Assembly: GCA_910585055.1 (NCBI GenBank)
Contig: CAJUBY010000009.1
Coordinates: forward strand, 30,195 to 59,207
Origin: an uncultured Christensenella sp.
GTDB lineage: Bacteria > Bacillota > Clostridia > Christensenellales > Pumilibacteraceae
Direction of reading: 5' to 3'
Length of the DNA stretch: 29,013 nucleotides
The notes under the pieces are model-generated. The model saw only the letters and a program-made list of their open reading frames with translations, was not told the origin of the DNA and ran no database searches. Both the position numbers and the translations under genes were made by a program. Below are positions 9,346 to 16,376 of this stretch, one piece after another (position 1 is the first letter of the stretch; each line of letters starts with the position of its first letter).

Positions 9346-9508
9346 ATTTATCGGTAAATTCGGTATGCTACGCCGTCCGGACACTTCGGTCCGAACAAAA
9401 AAATTATGTCCGCCGCCGTTCCTGCCGAGAACAGTCCTACAAGCAGTACACGGCGGTTTCGCAGGTTTTGCGTATCCGAAATACAAAACAGCGGTCTTTG
9501 GACCGACC
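9346..9508 (-). promoter_or_regulatory. Structured 5' leader of the polysaccharide operon
   Basis: Between the predicted transcription start near 9508 and the aminotransferase ATG lie about 160 nt with several stems. One pairs 9450-9456 with 9413-9419 (7 bp, GC-rich) enclosing a CTGC/GCAG stem. A second pairs 9389-9393 with 9378-9382. A run of seven U residues lies at 9397-9403 between them, nine nt after the first stem, so it is not a canonical terminator. This could be an attenuator or a processive-antitermination leader, but I recognise no known riboswitch or ops/JUMPstart motif. Confidence 0.4.
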
Positions 9509-9514
9509 GCTGTT
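9487..9514 (-). terminator. Terminator hairpin downstream of the CNNM/small membrane gene operon
   Basis: A perfect 10-bp inverted repeat (9505-9514 with 9487-9496, eight-base loop) is followed on the minus strand by TTGTATTT. It lies 96 bases after the stop of the small membrane gene. It sits just downstream of the capsule -10 box, so only read-through RNA contains the whole stem. Confidence 0.55.
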
Positions 9515-9543
9515 AGTATATCACAATGCTTTATCAATTACAA
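9515..9543 (-). promoter_or_regulatory. Promoter of the polysaccharide operon
   Basis: The minus strand carries TTGTAA (9538-9543), a 17-bp spacer and TATACT (9515-9520), with TG one base before the -10 (extended -10). It is the only good promoter ahead of the ten-gene cluster. Predicted start of transcription is about 9508. Confidence 0.65.
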
Positions 9544-9609
9544 GTTATTTTTTATACAAGCTTTTAATTTTACATCTTTTTAAGCGTTTTCGTCCGGAAA
9601 TCTGTCGGA

Positions 9610-9930
9610 CTAAACTTCGTGTTTCGATCTTTTCCAAAGCGTTCGCGGCATTATGTTCCGCTTGCCGACGAACACAAGCAAGAAAAAAGGCAGCTTTTTG
9701 AGCGCATTGCTCGGGAAAGTAAATTCAAGCCCGTCATTGCGACAAAATACGGTCTTGTTTTTTATTTTGCTCACCGCCGCAAGCACGCCCAAAACAGGAC
9801 AGGTCACCGTAATGACCGCCGCCGAAATACAAATATCGTACACTCTGCCTGCGCCGTCGTCGTACAGCCACAGCGTGAGTCCTATAACTACGACGAAACA
9901 TACAAGTATTCTCAACCAAAGATATTCCAT
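9610..9930 (-). CDS. Small membrane protein of unknown function
   Basis: The 106-aa protein has two hydrophobic segments, roughly residues 5-23 (LRILVCFVVVIGLTLWLY) and 31-53, with the sequence between them carrying acidic residues. A more polar basic tail ends in RTLWKRSKHEV. I recognise no family. A good ribosome-binding site (GGGAG, seven nt before the ATG) supports it. The gene begins 30 bases after the CNNM transporter stop, so both are probably one transcript, ending at the hairpin 9487-9514. A long plus-strand frame covers the same DNA but belongs to the antisense of the transporter gene. Confidence 0.7.
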   Translation of the reverse strand: MEYLWLRILVCFVVVIGLTLWLYDDGAGRVYDICISAAVITVTCPVLGVLAAVSKIKNKTVFCRNDGLEFTFPSNALKKLPFFLLVFVGKRNIMPRTLWKRSKHEV

Positions 9931-9960
9931 AACTTTTCTCCCGTACGCAGCGTTACACGG

Positions 9961-11220
9961 CTATTTTTCTTCTTCCGGCTCTGCGACGGTGATTTTGACT
10001 TCCGCGACACGCTTCTGTGTGGACCGCGTAACGGTAATATGCAGATTGGAGTAATCGAAATTTTCTCCGGCTACCGGGATCTTTTCCATTTGTTCCGTGA
10101 CCCAACCGCCTACCGACGCCGACTCGAAATCCTCTCTTATATCCACACCGATATAGTCGAAAACGTCCAAAAGCGGCGCATTACCGTTTACGACGTAAAT
10201 ACCGTCGCCCGTCTTTTTGATAAACTCTTCCACTTCGTCGTGCTCGTCGTATATCTCGCCGACAAGCTCTTCCAAAATATCTTCCATGGTGACGATACCG
10301 CTGGTCCCGCCGTACTCGTCTACCACCACCGCCAAATGTATCTTGCTCTTTTGCATCATACGCAGCGCGGCGGAGATTTTCATGTTTTCGGACAGGCATA
10401 CCGTATTCTGTATACACGAACGGAAATTATCCGCGCCGTCCAGCGATGCGATAAGAAAATCCTTTTCGTGCACGATGCCCGTAACGGTATCTATGGTGCC
10501 GCTGTAGACCGGCATACGCGAATAACCGTTTTCTCTGAATTTTTTAGCTACGTTTTCCATGCTCTCGTCATCCGAAACGGCGACCACGTTGACGCGGTGC
10601 GTCATGATATCGCCTATATCCAGATCCTCGAACTCTATGGCGGAACGTATCAGCTCGGACTCGTGCTCGTCGATACCGCCCTCGCTGTGCGCCGTTTCCA
10701 CATACGTAAGCAATTCGTCTTCGGTGATGCCGGGCGCCTTTTTGAATTTGAAAACTTTAAGCAGCAGTTTTCTCCACTGCGAAAATATCCATGTAAGCGG
10801 AAAAAATATTATTTCGAGCATCCACAGTATTCCGCAGAACACACGGCAAAACCCTTCCGGATGTTCTTTTGCTATCGTCTTTGGCGTGATCTCGCCGAAT
10901 ATAAGCACGGCGAGCGTCATTACTACGGTCGAGACCGTCACGCCTTTCGAACCGCCGATAAGATCGACAAACAATATCGTAGCAAGCGACGACGCCACTA
11001 TATTGACTATATTGTTGCCTATAAGTATCGTAGTTATCAGCTTATCGTAAGCATCCGCCATTTTGCCGACGCGTTTCGCCCATTTTACGCCGTCTGCTTC
11101 CAGCGTATGCAGTCTTACACGATTGACACTTGTAAACGCGGTCTCAGACGACGAAAAAAACGCCGATAACAAAACCAATACGACCAAACCTACCAACAAG
11201 CCTATTTGAGATGGGTCCAT
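9961..11220 (-). CDS. CNNM/CorC-type (hemolysin family) transporter with DUF21 and CBS pair
   Basis: From the ATG at 11220 the product is 419 aa. The N-terminal DUF21/CNNM domain has the family signature LSAFFSSSETAFTSVNRVRL, then ILIGNNIVNIVASSLATILF and LIFGEITPKTIAKEHPE, with three to four membrane helices up to about residue 145. Two CBS domains follow (about 190-310, including MTHRVNVVAVS and VVDEYGGTSGIVTMEDILEELVGEI), and a CorC_HlyC domain closes the protein. Members export or control Mg2+ or Co2+; the hemolysin name is historical. An in-frame GTG at 11235 sits directly on the AGGAG, so I prefer the ATG although its spacing (16 nt) is long. CorA in the same window makes a magnesium-homeostasis theme plausible. 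Confidence 0.92.
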   Translation of the reverse strand: MDPSQIGLLVGLVVLVLLSAFFSSSETAFTSVNRVRLHTLEADGVKWAKRVGKMADAYDKLITTILIGNNIVNIVASSLATILFVDLIGGSKGVTVSTVVMTLAVLIFGEITPKTIAKEHPEGFCRVFCGILWMLEIIFFPLTWIFSQWRKLLLKVFKFKKAPGITEDELLTYVETAHSEGGIDEHESELIRSAIEFEDLDIGDIMTHRVNVVAVSDDESMENVAKKFRENGYSRMPVYSGTIDTVTGIVHEKDFLIASLDGADNFRSCIQNTVCLSENMKISAALRMMQKSKIHLAVVVDEYGGTSGIVTMEDILEELVGEIYDEHDEVEEFIKKTGDGIYVVNGNAPLLDVFDYIGVDIREDFESASVGGWVTEQMEKIPVAGENFDYSNLHITVTRSTQKRVAEVKITVAEPEEEK

Positions 11221-11312
11221 GTGGACTGTAAACACTCTCCTGAAATATTTATATTTATTATTTGTAATATCCGTACGCCGCAGTATACATGCCGACGCAT
11301 TGTATTACGGAA

Positions 11313-11342
11313 ATTATAACATACGGGGATCCGCTTTGTCAA
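11313..11342 (-). promoter_or_regulatory. Promoter of the CNNM transporter gene
   Basis: TTGACA (11337-11342), 18-bp spacer and TATAAT (11313-11318) with TG one base upstream of the -10. It begins four bases after the stop codon of the sensor kinase gene. It gives a leader of roughly 85 nt. Confidence 0.8.
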
Positions 11343-11346
11343 GACT

Positions 11347-13026
11347 TTACGTCCGATCGTTATTTACGCGCGGATCCTTTTTAACCCCTCCCCGCATTTT
11401 TACGGTTTCAAGCTCGAACCAAAACGTACTGCCTTTTCCTATCTCCGAAATTATCCCGAACTCCGCTTCGTGCGCCTGCAATACGCTTTTGCATATGGAT
11501 AAACCGAGTCCCGAGCCGACGACGTTGCGCTTGGTATGGGAAGAACGGTAATATCTGTCCCAAACCGCTTCGAGCTCGCTTTCCTCGATACCTCTGCCAT
11601 GATCGGTCACTTCGACGCGCACCTTTCCGTTTACATCTTTTACGCGTAGGATAACGGTTTTATCGTCGCCGCAATAGTTGATAGCGTTTATAAGAAGATT
11701 GTACAGAACCTGCTCGAGCTTCTGCCTGTCGCCTTCGACGCTCAATCCGCCGTCTATATCGTTAAGCAATTTGATGCCGTCGCGTTCGCGCATGATATCG
11801 AACCGATCCAAAGTAGCGAGCGCGAGATCGGATAAATCTAACTGTTCGTATTTATATTCGTTGACGCCCGATTGCAGACGCGAATAATTCAACACGTCCT
11901 CGACAAGAGCCGTCAGTCTGTCGGCTTCCGATATTATTACGTCGGCGGTCTTTGCCCGTTTTTTCTCGTCCACCGGCATGTCGCGCAGCATTTCCGCATA
12001 CGCATTTATCATCGTAAGCGGCGTGCGTATATCGTGCGAAACGTTGGCTATGATATCGCGCTGCAGTCTTTCGGACTTTTGCATATTTTCGGTAGCGGAG
12101 TTTAACGCGCCGGCAAGATTTTCGTATTCGTCGTACCCGTATCCGGAAAACACTACGTCGTAATCTCCAGCCGCTATCCTTTTTGCATTCTGCGAAAAGT
12201 CCATCAATTGTTTTGTCTGATGCCGCGCCGCGATATGCGCGCAAATACACGCCAAGATCAAAACCACTACCGTACAAAATATCAAAACGTAAATCAACTT
12301 CATCGTCTGTGAGTTAAACATATCGTACGGTTTGATTATAAGCAAATACGTCTTTTGCACGCCCGTCGACGTCTCCGGCATATGGATACTGCCGCAGCAG
12401 AGAAATGTTCCGTACTCGGTAGACACCTTACAAAACTCGTCGGATTCGAATACGCAGCCGAAGTCTATTCTGTCTACAACGCTGTCGAACAACATGCTGT
12501 TTACATCAAGGCTGTTGCCCATGTCGTCGACCATGATATTAACGCTGTATCCCGTTTTATCGTCGCCTATGAACACCGCTATGGCAACGGGTCGGTTATG
12601 CCTCGCTATCTCGGAAAGCCGCGCCTTGTATATTATGTTCATGCCGTTGTCGTCGAAACGCTTGGGAAAAGCCGCAGACGCGGAATGTCCTACTTCGTCC
12701 GCTTCGCGCTCGATCATATTACCGTAGAAAAAATAAAAACCGAAAAAGAACACGCCCCACAGCAGCCCCAATATCGCAACGGCAAACAAAAAATAATTGA
12801 GCGTAGTGCGGCTCGCTATCGAACTTATCAACGGCTTGCGTTTGCGTTTCGCGTGCGCAACTGCGCCGCTCTCGGTCTGCTCGGCGCTAAGTTCTTTTAT
12901 ATCCGACGCAACCGGACTCGCTCCGACGCCGTTTCCGACGGGCGCGGCTGTTCCCGTGTCCTTTTGTTCACTGATATCGAGCGGACGCTTGTTTTCCTCA
13001 TCCGTATTTTCGTCGGTTTTTTCCAT
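11347..13026 (-). CDS. Sensor histidine kinase (orphan)
   Basis: The 559-aa protein has an unusual acidic, low-complexity N-terminal tail of about 70 residues, TM1 around 78-101, an extracytoplasmic sensor loop of about 140 residues, TM2 around 244-267, a HAMP linker, and a HisKA domain with the phospho-acceptor His near 331 in NVSHDIRTPLTMI. The HATPase domain shows the N box LYNLLINAINYC, G1 TDHGRGI and G2 GSGLGLSIC. It is a classical EnvZ/PhoR-type kinase. No response regulator lies beside it, so the partner is elsewhere. The ATG at 13026 is chosen because the longer frame runs into the promoter. That promoter leaves no room for a Shine-Dalgarno, implying a leaderless mRNA. The signal sensed is not evident. 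Confidence 0.93.
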   Translation of the reverse strand: MEKTDENTDEENKRPLDISEQKDTGTAAPVGNGVGASPVASDIKELSAEQTESGAVAHAKRKRKPLISSIASRTTLNYFLFAVAILGLLWGVFFFGFYFFYGNMIEREADEVGHSASAAFPKRFDDNGMNIIYKARLSEIARHNRPVAIAVFIGDDKTGYSVNIMVDDMGNSLDVNSMLFDSVVDRIDFGCVFESDEFCKVSTEYGTFLCCGSIHMPETSTGVQKTYLLIIKPYDMFNSQTMKLIYVLIFCTVVVLILACICAHIAARHQTKQLMDFSQNAKRIAAGDYDVVFSGYGYDEYENLAGALNSATENMQKSERLQRDIIANVSHDIRTPLTMINAYAEMLRDMPVDEKKRAKTADVIISEADRLTALVEDVLNYSRLQSGVNEYKYEQLDLSDLALATLDRFDIMRERDGIKLLNDIDGGLSVEGDRQKLEQVLYNLLINAINYCGDDKTVILRVKDVNGKVRVEVTDHGRGIEESELEAVWDRYYRSSHTKRNVVGSGLGLSICKSVLQAHEAEFGIISEIGKGSTFWFELETVKMRGGVKKDPRVNNDRT

Positions 13027-13033
13027 TGCGGTA

Positions 13034-13062
13034 ATTATAACAAAAACCCGACATGTTGTCAA
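13034..13062 (-). promoter_or_regulatory. Promoter of the histidine kinase gene (leaderless architecture)
   Basis: TTGACA (13057-13062), 17-bp spacer, TATAAT (13034-13039), extended TG present. Only seven bases separate the -10 box from the ATG at 13026, the usual distance to the transcription start. The -35 box lies inside the rubrerythrin terminator stem and the terminator's T-run forms part of the spacer. Confidence 0.8.
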
Positions 13063-13070
13063 CAGTCGGG
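13047..13070 (-). terminator. Rho-independent terminator of the rubrerythrin gene
   Basis: GC-rich stem CCCGAC/GTCGGG (13065-13070 with 13047-13052) extended inward by TGTT/AACA, followed on the minus strand by TTTTTG. It lies 69 bases after the rubrerythrin stop and overlaps the kinase promoter. Confidence 0.8.
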
Positions 13071-13138
13071 CAATCGTTATCGAAGATATTAAACATATAC
13101 CGATTCCCGCGGATCATATTCCTCAGATCGTAAACATG

Positions 13139-13678
13139 TCAATAATTTTCAGCTTTCATGGCAAAGAACGATCTGGGATGCGCACACACCGGGCATGCCT
13201 GCGGCGCAGAATCAGCAACGACGATATGTCCGCAGTTGAGACAAACCCAAACGACTTGAACGCCCTTATTGAACACTTCGTTTTTCTCGATATTTGCGGC
13301 AAGCTTTACGTAACGTTCTTCGTGCGTTTTTTCTATAGCCGCCACCTTGCGGAAAAGTTCTGCGATCGAATCGAATCCTTCCTTATCCGCTTCTTCCGCA
13401 AACGTTTTATACATGTCGGTCCACTCGAAATGCTCTCCGTCGGCGGCGTCTTTCAGATTGGTAAGCGTATCCGCTATTCCGTTATGAAGCAACTTAAACC
13501 ATATTTTGGCGTGTTCTTTTTCGTTGGCTGCGGTTTCGGCGAAAATACTTGCGATCTGCTCGTAGCCGTCTTTTTTGGCTTTCGACGCGTAATAATCGTA
13601 TTTGTTACGCGCCATGCTTTCGCCGGAAAACGCCGTCATCAAATTCTCTTCCGTTTTGGTGCCTTTGAGACTTTTCAT
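13139..13678 (-). CDS. rbr: Rubrerythrin
   Basis: The 179-aa protein has a four-helix ferritin-like di-iron domain with FSGESMARNKYDYYA near residue 20, AANEKEHAKIW near 52, and the second pair of ligands in AEEADKEGF and AIEKTHEERY. The C-terminal rubredoxin-like centre has CLNCGH and CPVCAHP (two CxxC pairs). Rubrerythrins reduce hydrogen peroxide in anaerobes, taking electrons through rubredoxin. The start at 13678 follows AAGGAG by five bases; an in-frame ATG 21 bases upstream has no such site. A PerR-type operator over its promoter explains likely peroxide control. It is transcribed alone between good terminators. Confidence 0.96.
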   Translation of the reverse strand: MKSLKGTKTEENLMTAFSGESMARNKYDYYASKAKKDGYEQIASIFAETAANEKEHAKIWFKLLHNGIADTLTNLKDAADGEHFEWTDMYKTFAEEADKEGFDSIAELFRKVAAIEKTHEERYVKLAANIEKNEVFNKGVQVVWVCLNCGHIVVADSAPQACPVCAHPRSFFAMKAENY

Positions 13679-13883
13679 AATAACTCCTTGTGCCGACATC
13701 CGGCAAATTTAATTTCGTACATTAATAATATCACGGTGAATCGGAACTAAAAAAACTAATCGGACCGAATTACGTCGAATATTGAATTACGGTAAGTATT
13801 TTCAGCCGACTTTATTTTTTCGCGTCGGACTTAAAAATACCGCCAAACGTTATTACAACACCGCAGACATACCGTCATCATTT
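13679..13883 (-). other. Long 5' leader of rubrerythrin mRNA with an imperfect hairpin
   Basis: The predicted transcript start near 13883 gives a leader of about 205 nt without a gene. It contains an imperfect inverted repeat pairing 13824-13840 with 13796-13810 around a 13-nt A-rich loop. There is no U-run, so it is not an obvious terminator. Function unknown. Confidence 0.4.
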
Positions 13884-13896
13884 ATAATGATTATAT
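13882..13896. promoter_or_regulatory. PerR-type operator box
   Basis: TTATAATGATTATAT matches the 7-1-7 PerR consensus TTATAATNATTATAA at 14 of the 14 or 15 scored positions except the last base. It covers the -10 box of the predicted rubrerythrin promoter, where a metal-loaded PerR would block initiation until oxidised by peroxide. The perR gene is not in the window. Confidence 0.75.
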
Positions 13897-13918
13897 TCTA
13901 TAATGACATATCTGTCGA
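13890..13918 (-). promoter_or_regulatory. Promoter of the rubrerythrin gene
   Basis: TCGACA (13913-13918), 17-bp spacer, TATAAT (13890-13895). It lies between the ROK kinase terminator and the rubrerythrin leader, and the PerR-like box overlaps its -10. Confidence 0.7.
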
Positions 13919-13950
13919 TACCGTTTCGAAAAACAAATCGTTCCGAACCG

Positions 13951-13979
13951 TAAATAAACCGCAGACACGAAATCCGCGG
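13951..13979 (-). terminator. Rho-independent terminator of the ROK kinase operon
   Basis: A 7-bp stem CCGCGGA/TCTGCGG (13973-13979 with 13959-13965, one G-U pair, seven-base loop) is followed on the minus strand by TTTATTTA. It begins 11 bases after the ROK kinase stop. Confidence 0.7.
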
Positions 13980-13989
13980 CTATATGGAT

Positions 13990-14937
13990 TCAGTCGAGTT
14001 CGGCGAATATCATTCCCGCGGCGCCGATAATGCCCGCGTCGTTGCCCAGCTTTGCAGTAAGAATATCCACGTGCGGCGTATCGGCAAACCCGTAATTTCG
14101 TTCCATACAGTAATCTTTCAGTTTGGATATCAAATAATCGCCCTGTGCGCAAACGCCGCCGCCCAATATAACTGCCTGCGGACGAAAAATATTCGCAAAA
14201 TTGAGTATCCCCTCGCCCAAATACATAACAAACCGCCCGACTACCGCCTCTGCGGTTTTGTCGCCCTTTTTGCTGCATTCGAACGCCGTTCTGCCGTCTA
14301 CTTTATCAAGTTCCGGCGAGAACTTCCACATAAGCGAATCTTTGTTTTGTTCCATTGCTTTTTTGGTGTCTCGGATCAACGCCGTAGCGCTGCAATACGC
14401 TTCGAGACAGCCGCGCCGACCGCACGAACAAAGTTCTCCGTCCGTATCGATCACGACGTGTCCCAGCTCCGCGCCCTTGCCCTCGTTGCCTTCGTACAGC
14501 CTGCCGTTTAAAACGATACCGCCGCCGACACCCGTACCCAATGTCAAAAACACTGTGTCGCGGTACTTACCGCTTACCCCGAACATAGTTTCGCCAAGCG
14601 CCGCGGCATTGGCGTCGTTACTCACTTTTATCGGCTTCCCGACCGTGCAAAACAGTTTTTCCGCCAGCGCTACCTTATGCCACTTAAGATTATACGCACG
14701 GTCGACTACGCCCGTGCCGGAATTTACCGCGCCCGGACAGCCTATACCCACTCCGGCAAAAGCGCTGTCGGCAGGATCGGCAAGCGACAGTATAAGCCGT
14801 GCTATATCGGAAATTATCTTATCCGATCCGCCTGCGACATCGGTAGGCACACTCTCTTTTTTAAGGATCTTTCCGTCTCGATCCACAATACCGGCTTTGA
14901 CGGATGTTCCTCCTATATCGATACCTATACAATACAT
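13990..14937 (-). CDS. ROK family sugar kinase (glucokinase-like)
   Basis: The 315-aa protein starts with the ATP phosphate-binding motif GIDIGGTSVKAGIVD and has the sugar-binding/catalytic block KVSNDANAAALGE near residue 108, then FLTLGTGVGGGIV, GAELGHVVID and the zinc-binding ROK signature CSCGRRGCLEAYCS near 175. It ends with FRPQAVILGGGV. It lacks an N-terminal HTH, so it is an enzyme, not a ROK repressor. The closest functional guess is glucokinase, phosphorylating glucose in the cytoplasm, though N-acetylmannosamine or fructokinase activity cannot be excluded. A purine-rich GGGGG lies eight bases before the ATG. It follows the membrane protein gene by 19 bases and is probably co-transcribed. 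Confidence 0.93.
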   Translation of the reverse strand: MYCIGIDIGGTSVKAGIVDRDGKILKKESVPTDVAGGSDKIISDIARLILSLADPADSAFAGVGIGCPGAVNSGTGVVDRAYNLKWHKVALAEKLFCTVGKPIKVSNDANAAALGETMFGVSGKYRDTVFLTLGTGVGGGIVLNGRLYEGNEGKGAELGHVVIDTDGELCSCGRRGCLEAYCSATALIRDTKKAMEQNKDSLMWKFSPELDKVDGRTAFECSKKGDKTAEAVVGRFVMYLGEGILNFANIFRPQAVILGGGVCAQGDYLISKLKDYCMERNYGFADTPHVDILTAKLGNDAGIIGAAGMIFAELD

Positions 14938-14956
14938 AAGATGACCCCCGTCGTGA

Positions 14957-16294
14957 TTATTCGATGATTATGGTGTTCAGCGACGATTTGAGTTTATCCT
15001 TATCCGCTTGATTGCGCTCTTTAAGGTATTCGCCGAACATATTGACGGCATTGCGCCTATCGAGGATAACGTATCTGCGCGTAACGGGTAATTTCTTTCC
15101 GTCGGGCACCGTTTGCGCCGCAGTAGCGATCCGACCGGTATCCTGCGCCTTGCCACGCTGCTTTTTGCCCGTTCCGCCGCTTTGCTTTGTTTTCGGCTGT
15201 TTGGGCCGCTCCGTCTGCACCGGCGTCGCTTTCTCTTTTACCGCCAGGCGTTCGGGCTTGACTATCGTGCGGATCCGGGGGATATAAATATCTCTGTACG
15301 GCTCGATCTGCTCGTCGTCGTAATACTCCCGTTCTCCTTCCGCCGCACCGTCGTCTTCATTTACGATGTCATTATCCGATCCGATCCGATCGTCGGTACG
15401 CTCCGCGCTGTTCTCGGCGGTGCTGTTCCAAACATTATTATAGGTAATGTCTTTGTTGTCGGTATCTTCGGTATCCGTAACGCCGTAAAGCTCCGCGGTT
15501 TCTCCGCTTGTCGGATCGGCATATTCATCGTATACACTTGTATCTGTCTGTTCACGATCGGGTTCTTCCGAGTCGCCGACATCAGTGCCGGTGTCGCCGA
15601 ACGTATCGAAATCATCGGCGGCGGTGTCGTTAATCCCGATAAATTCGTTTTGCATTTGTTCGGGCGGCTCACTTCGATCGAAAACTTCCCCGGCAATGCT
15701 TTGCTCGGTATTTTCGTTTCGGGCGGAAACGCGCAACGCAACGCTCTCGGCATCTTTATCTGATTTTAAAACGCCCGTTTCGCCTGTTCCTTTTATGTCT
15801 TCCGGCTCCGCCGAGCATTTTGCCTGTTCGAGCGGGGCTTCCGTGTGTGCGGTCCGTTTTTGTTTTTTGTCGGTCTTTTTATTTGCGACAAGACAATCGA
15901 CGGTAAGCGCGGCGATCGCGCAGACCAAAAGCACCGCCGCGAGATTGGAACCTACGGATTGCGAAAGCATGACAAACAGATCGGGCATCGGCAGCTCCGT
16001 AACGGTGCCGCCTGCGACGAGTACGGGAGAATACATTTTGACCGAATCGGTCAAAATGTCCGGTACGAGCTTAATGCAAAATCCGCCGCCGACCATAGTC
16101 AAAACGGCGCAGGCGAACATGACCGCGGAAACAGCGACGGCAAGCGACGACAAAACGCGCAGCACCACGTCGAACGCGCCGCATTTGCGTTTACCTTTTA
16201 CCGCTACCGTTATAACGGACACTAAAAAGAACACGATAAAAGCACACGCCGCCGTAACAAATAAAATATTGAAGATATTACTCCAATCGATCAT
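14957..16294 (-). CDS. Unrecognised membrane protein with long acidic linker
   Basis: I do not recognise this 445-aa protein. Three hydrophobic helices are visible at about residues 9-32, 45-70 and 115-137. The residues between helices two and three (LTDSVKMYSPVLVAGG and following) would lie outside the cell if the N-terminus is outside. Then follows a highly charged, Asp/Glu/Thr-rich region of about 200 residues (145-345) of low complexity, a basic Pro/Lys/Gln stretch (about 350-395), and a compact C-terminal segment with RRYVILDRRNAVNMFGEYL. The layout suggests a membrane-anchored scaffold with a flexible tether. Its ATG lies six bases after a consensus -10, implying leaderless translation. 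It shares a transcript with the ROK kinase. Confidence 0.75.
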   Translation of the reverse strand: MIDWSNIFNILFVTAACAFIVFFLVSVITVAVKGKRKCGAFDVVLRVLSSLAVAVSAVMFACAVLTMVGGGFCIKLVPDILTDSVKMYSPVLVAGGTVTELPMPDLFVMLSQSVGSNLAAVLLVCAIAALTVDCLVANKKTDKKQKRTAHTEAPLEQAKCSAEPEDIKGTGETGVLKSDKDAESVALRVSARNENTEQSIAGEVFDRSEPPEQMQNEFIGINDTAADDFDTFGDTGTDVGDSEEPDREQTDTSVYDEYADPTSGETAELYGVTDTEDTDNKDITYNNVWNSTAENSAERTDDRIGSDNDIVNEDDGAAEGEREYYDDEQIEPYRDIYIPRIRTIVKPERLAVKEKATPVQTERPKQPKTKQSGGTGKKQRGKAQDTGRIATAAQTVPDGKKLPVTRRYVILDRRNAVNMFGEYLKERNQADKDKLKSSLNTIIIE

Positions 16295-16300
16295 GATTCA

Positions 16301-16329
16301 ATTATACAACCGACACGAATGTTTGTCAA
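16301..16329 (-). promoter_or_regulatory. Promoter of the acidic-linker membrane protein/ROK operon (leaderless)
   Basis: TTGACA (16324-16329), 17-bp spacer, TATAAT (16301-16306). Six bases separate the -10 from the ATG at 16294, so the first transcribed base should be at or next to the start codon. Confidence 0.8.
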
Positions 16330-16376
16330 TTCCATTAAGACAATTTGACGGGCAATAAAAATATTTTTACCGACTT

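Noticed and set aside
9346..9537. 64-codon N-terminal extension of the aminotransferase
   Set aside because: It would run through the promoter and leader hairpins, and aminotransferases of this family begin just before the PPDIT motif.
9619..11169. A plus-strand open frame of 516 codons
   Set aside because: It is antisense to the CNNM transporter and the small membrane gene, is rich in Arg, His and Tyr, has no family resemblance and no ribosome-binding site. It arises from codon bias on the other strand.
12797..13750. A plus-strand open frame of 317 codons over the kinase/rubrerythrin junction
   Set aside because: It crosses two well-supported minus-strand genes, their promoter and their terminator, and resembles no protein family.
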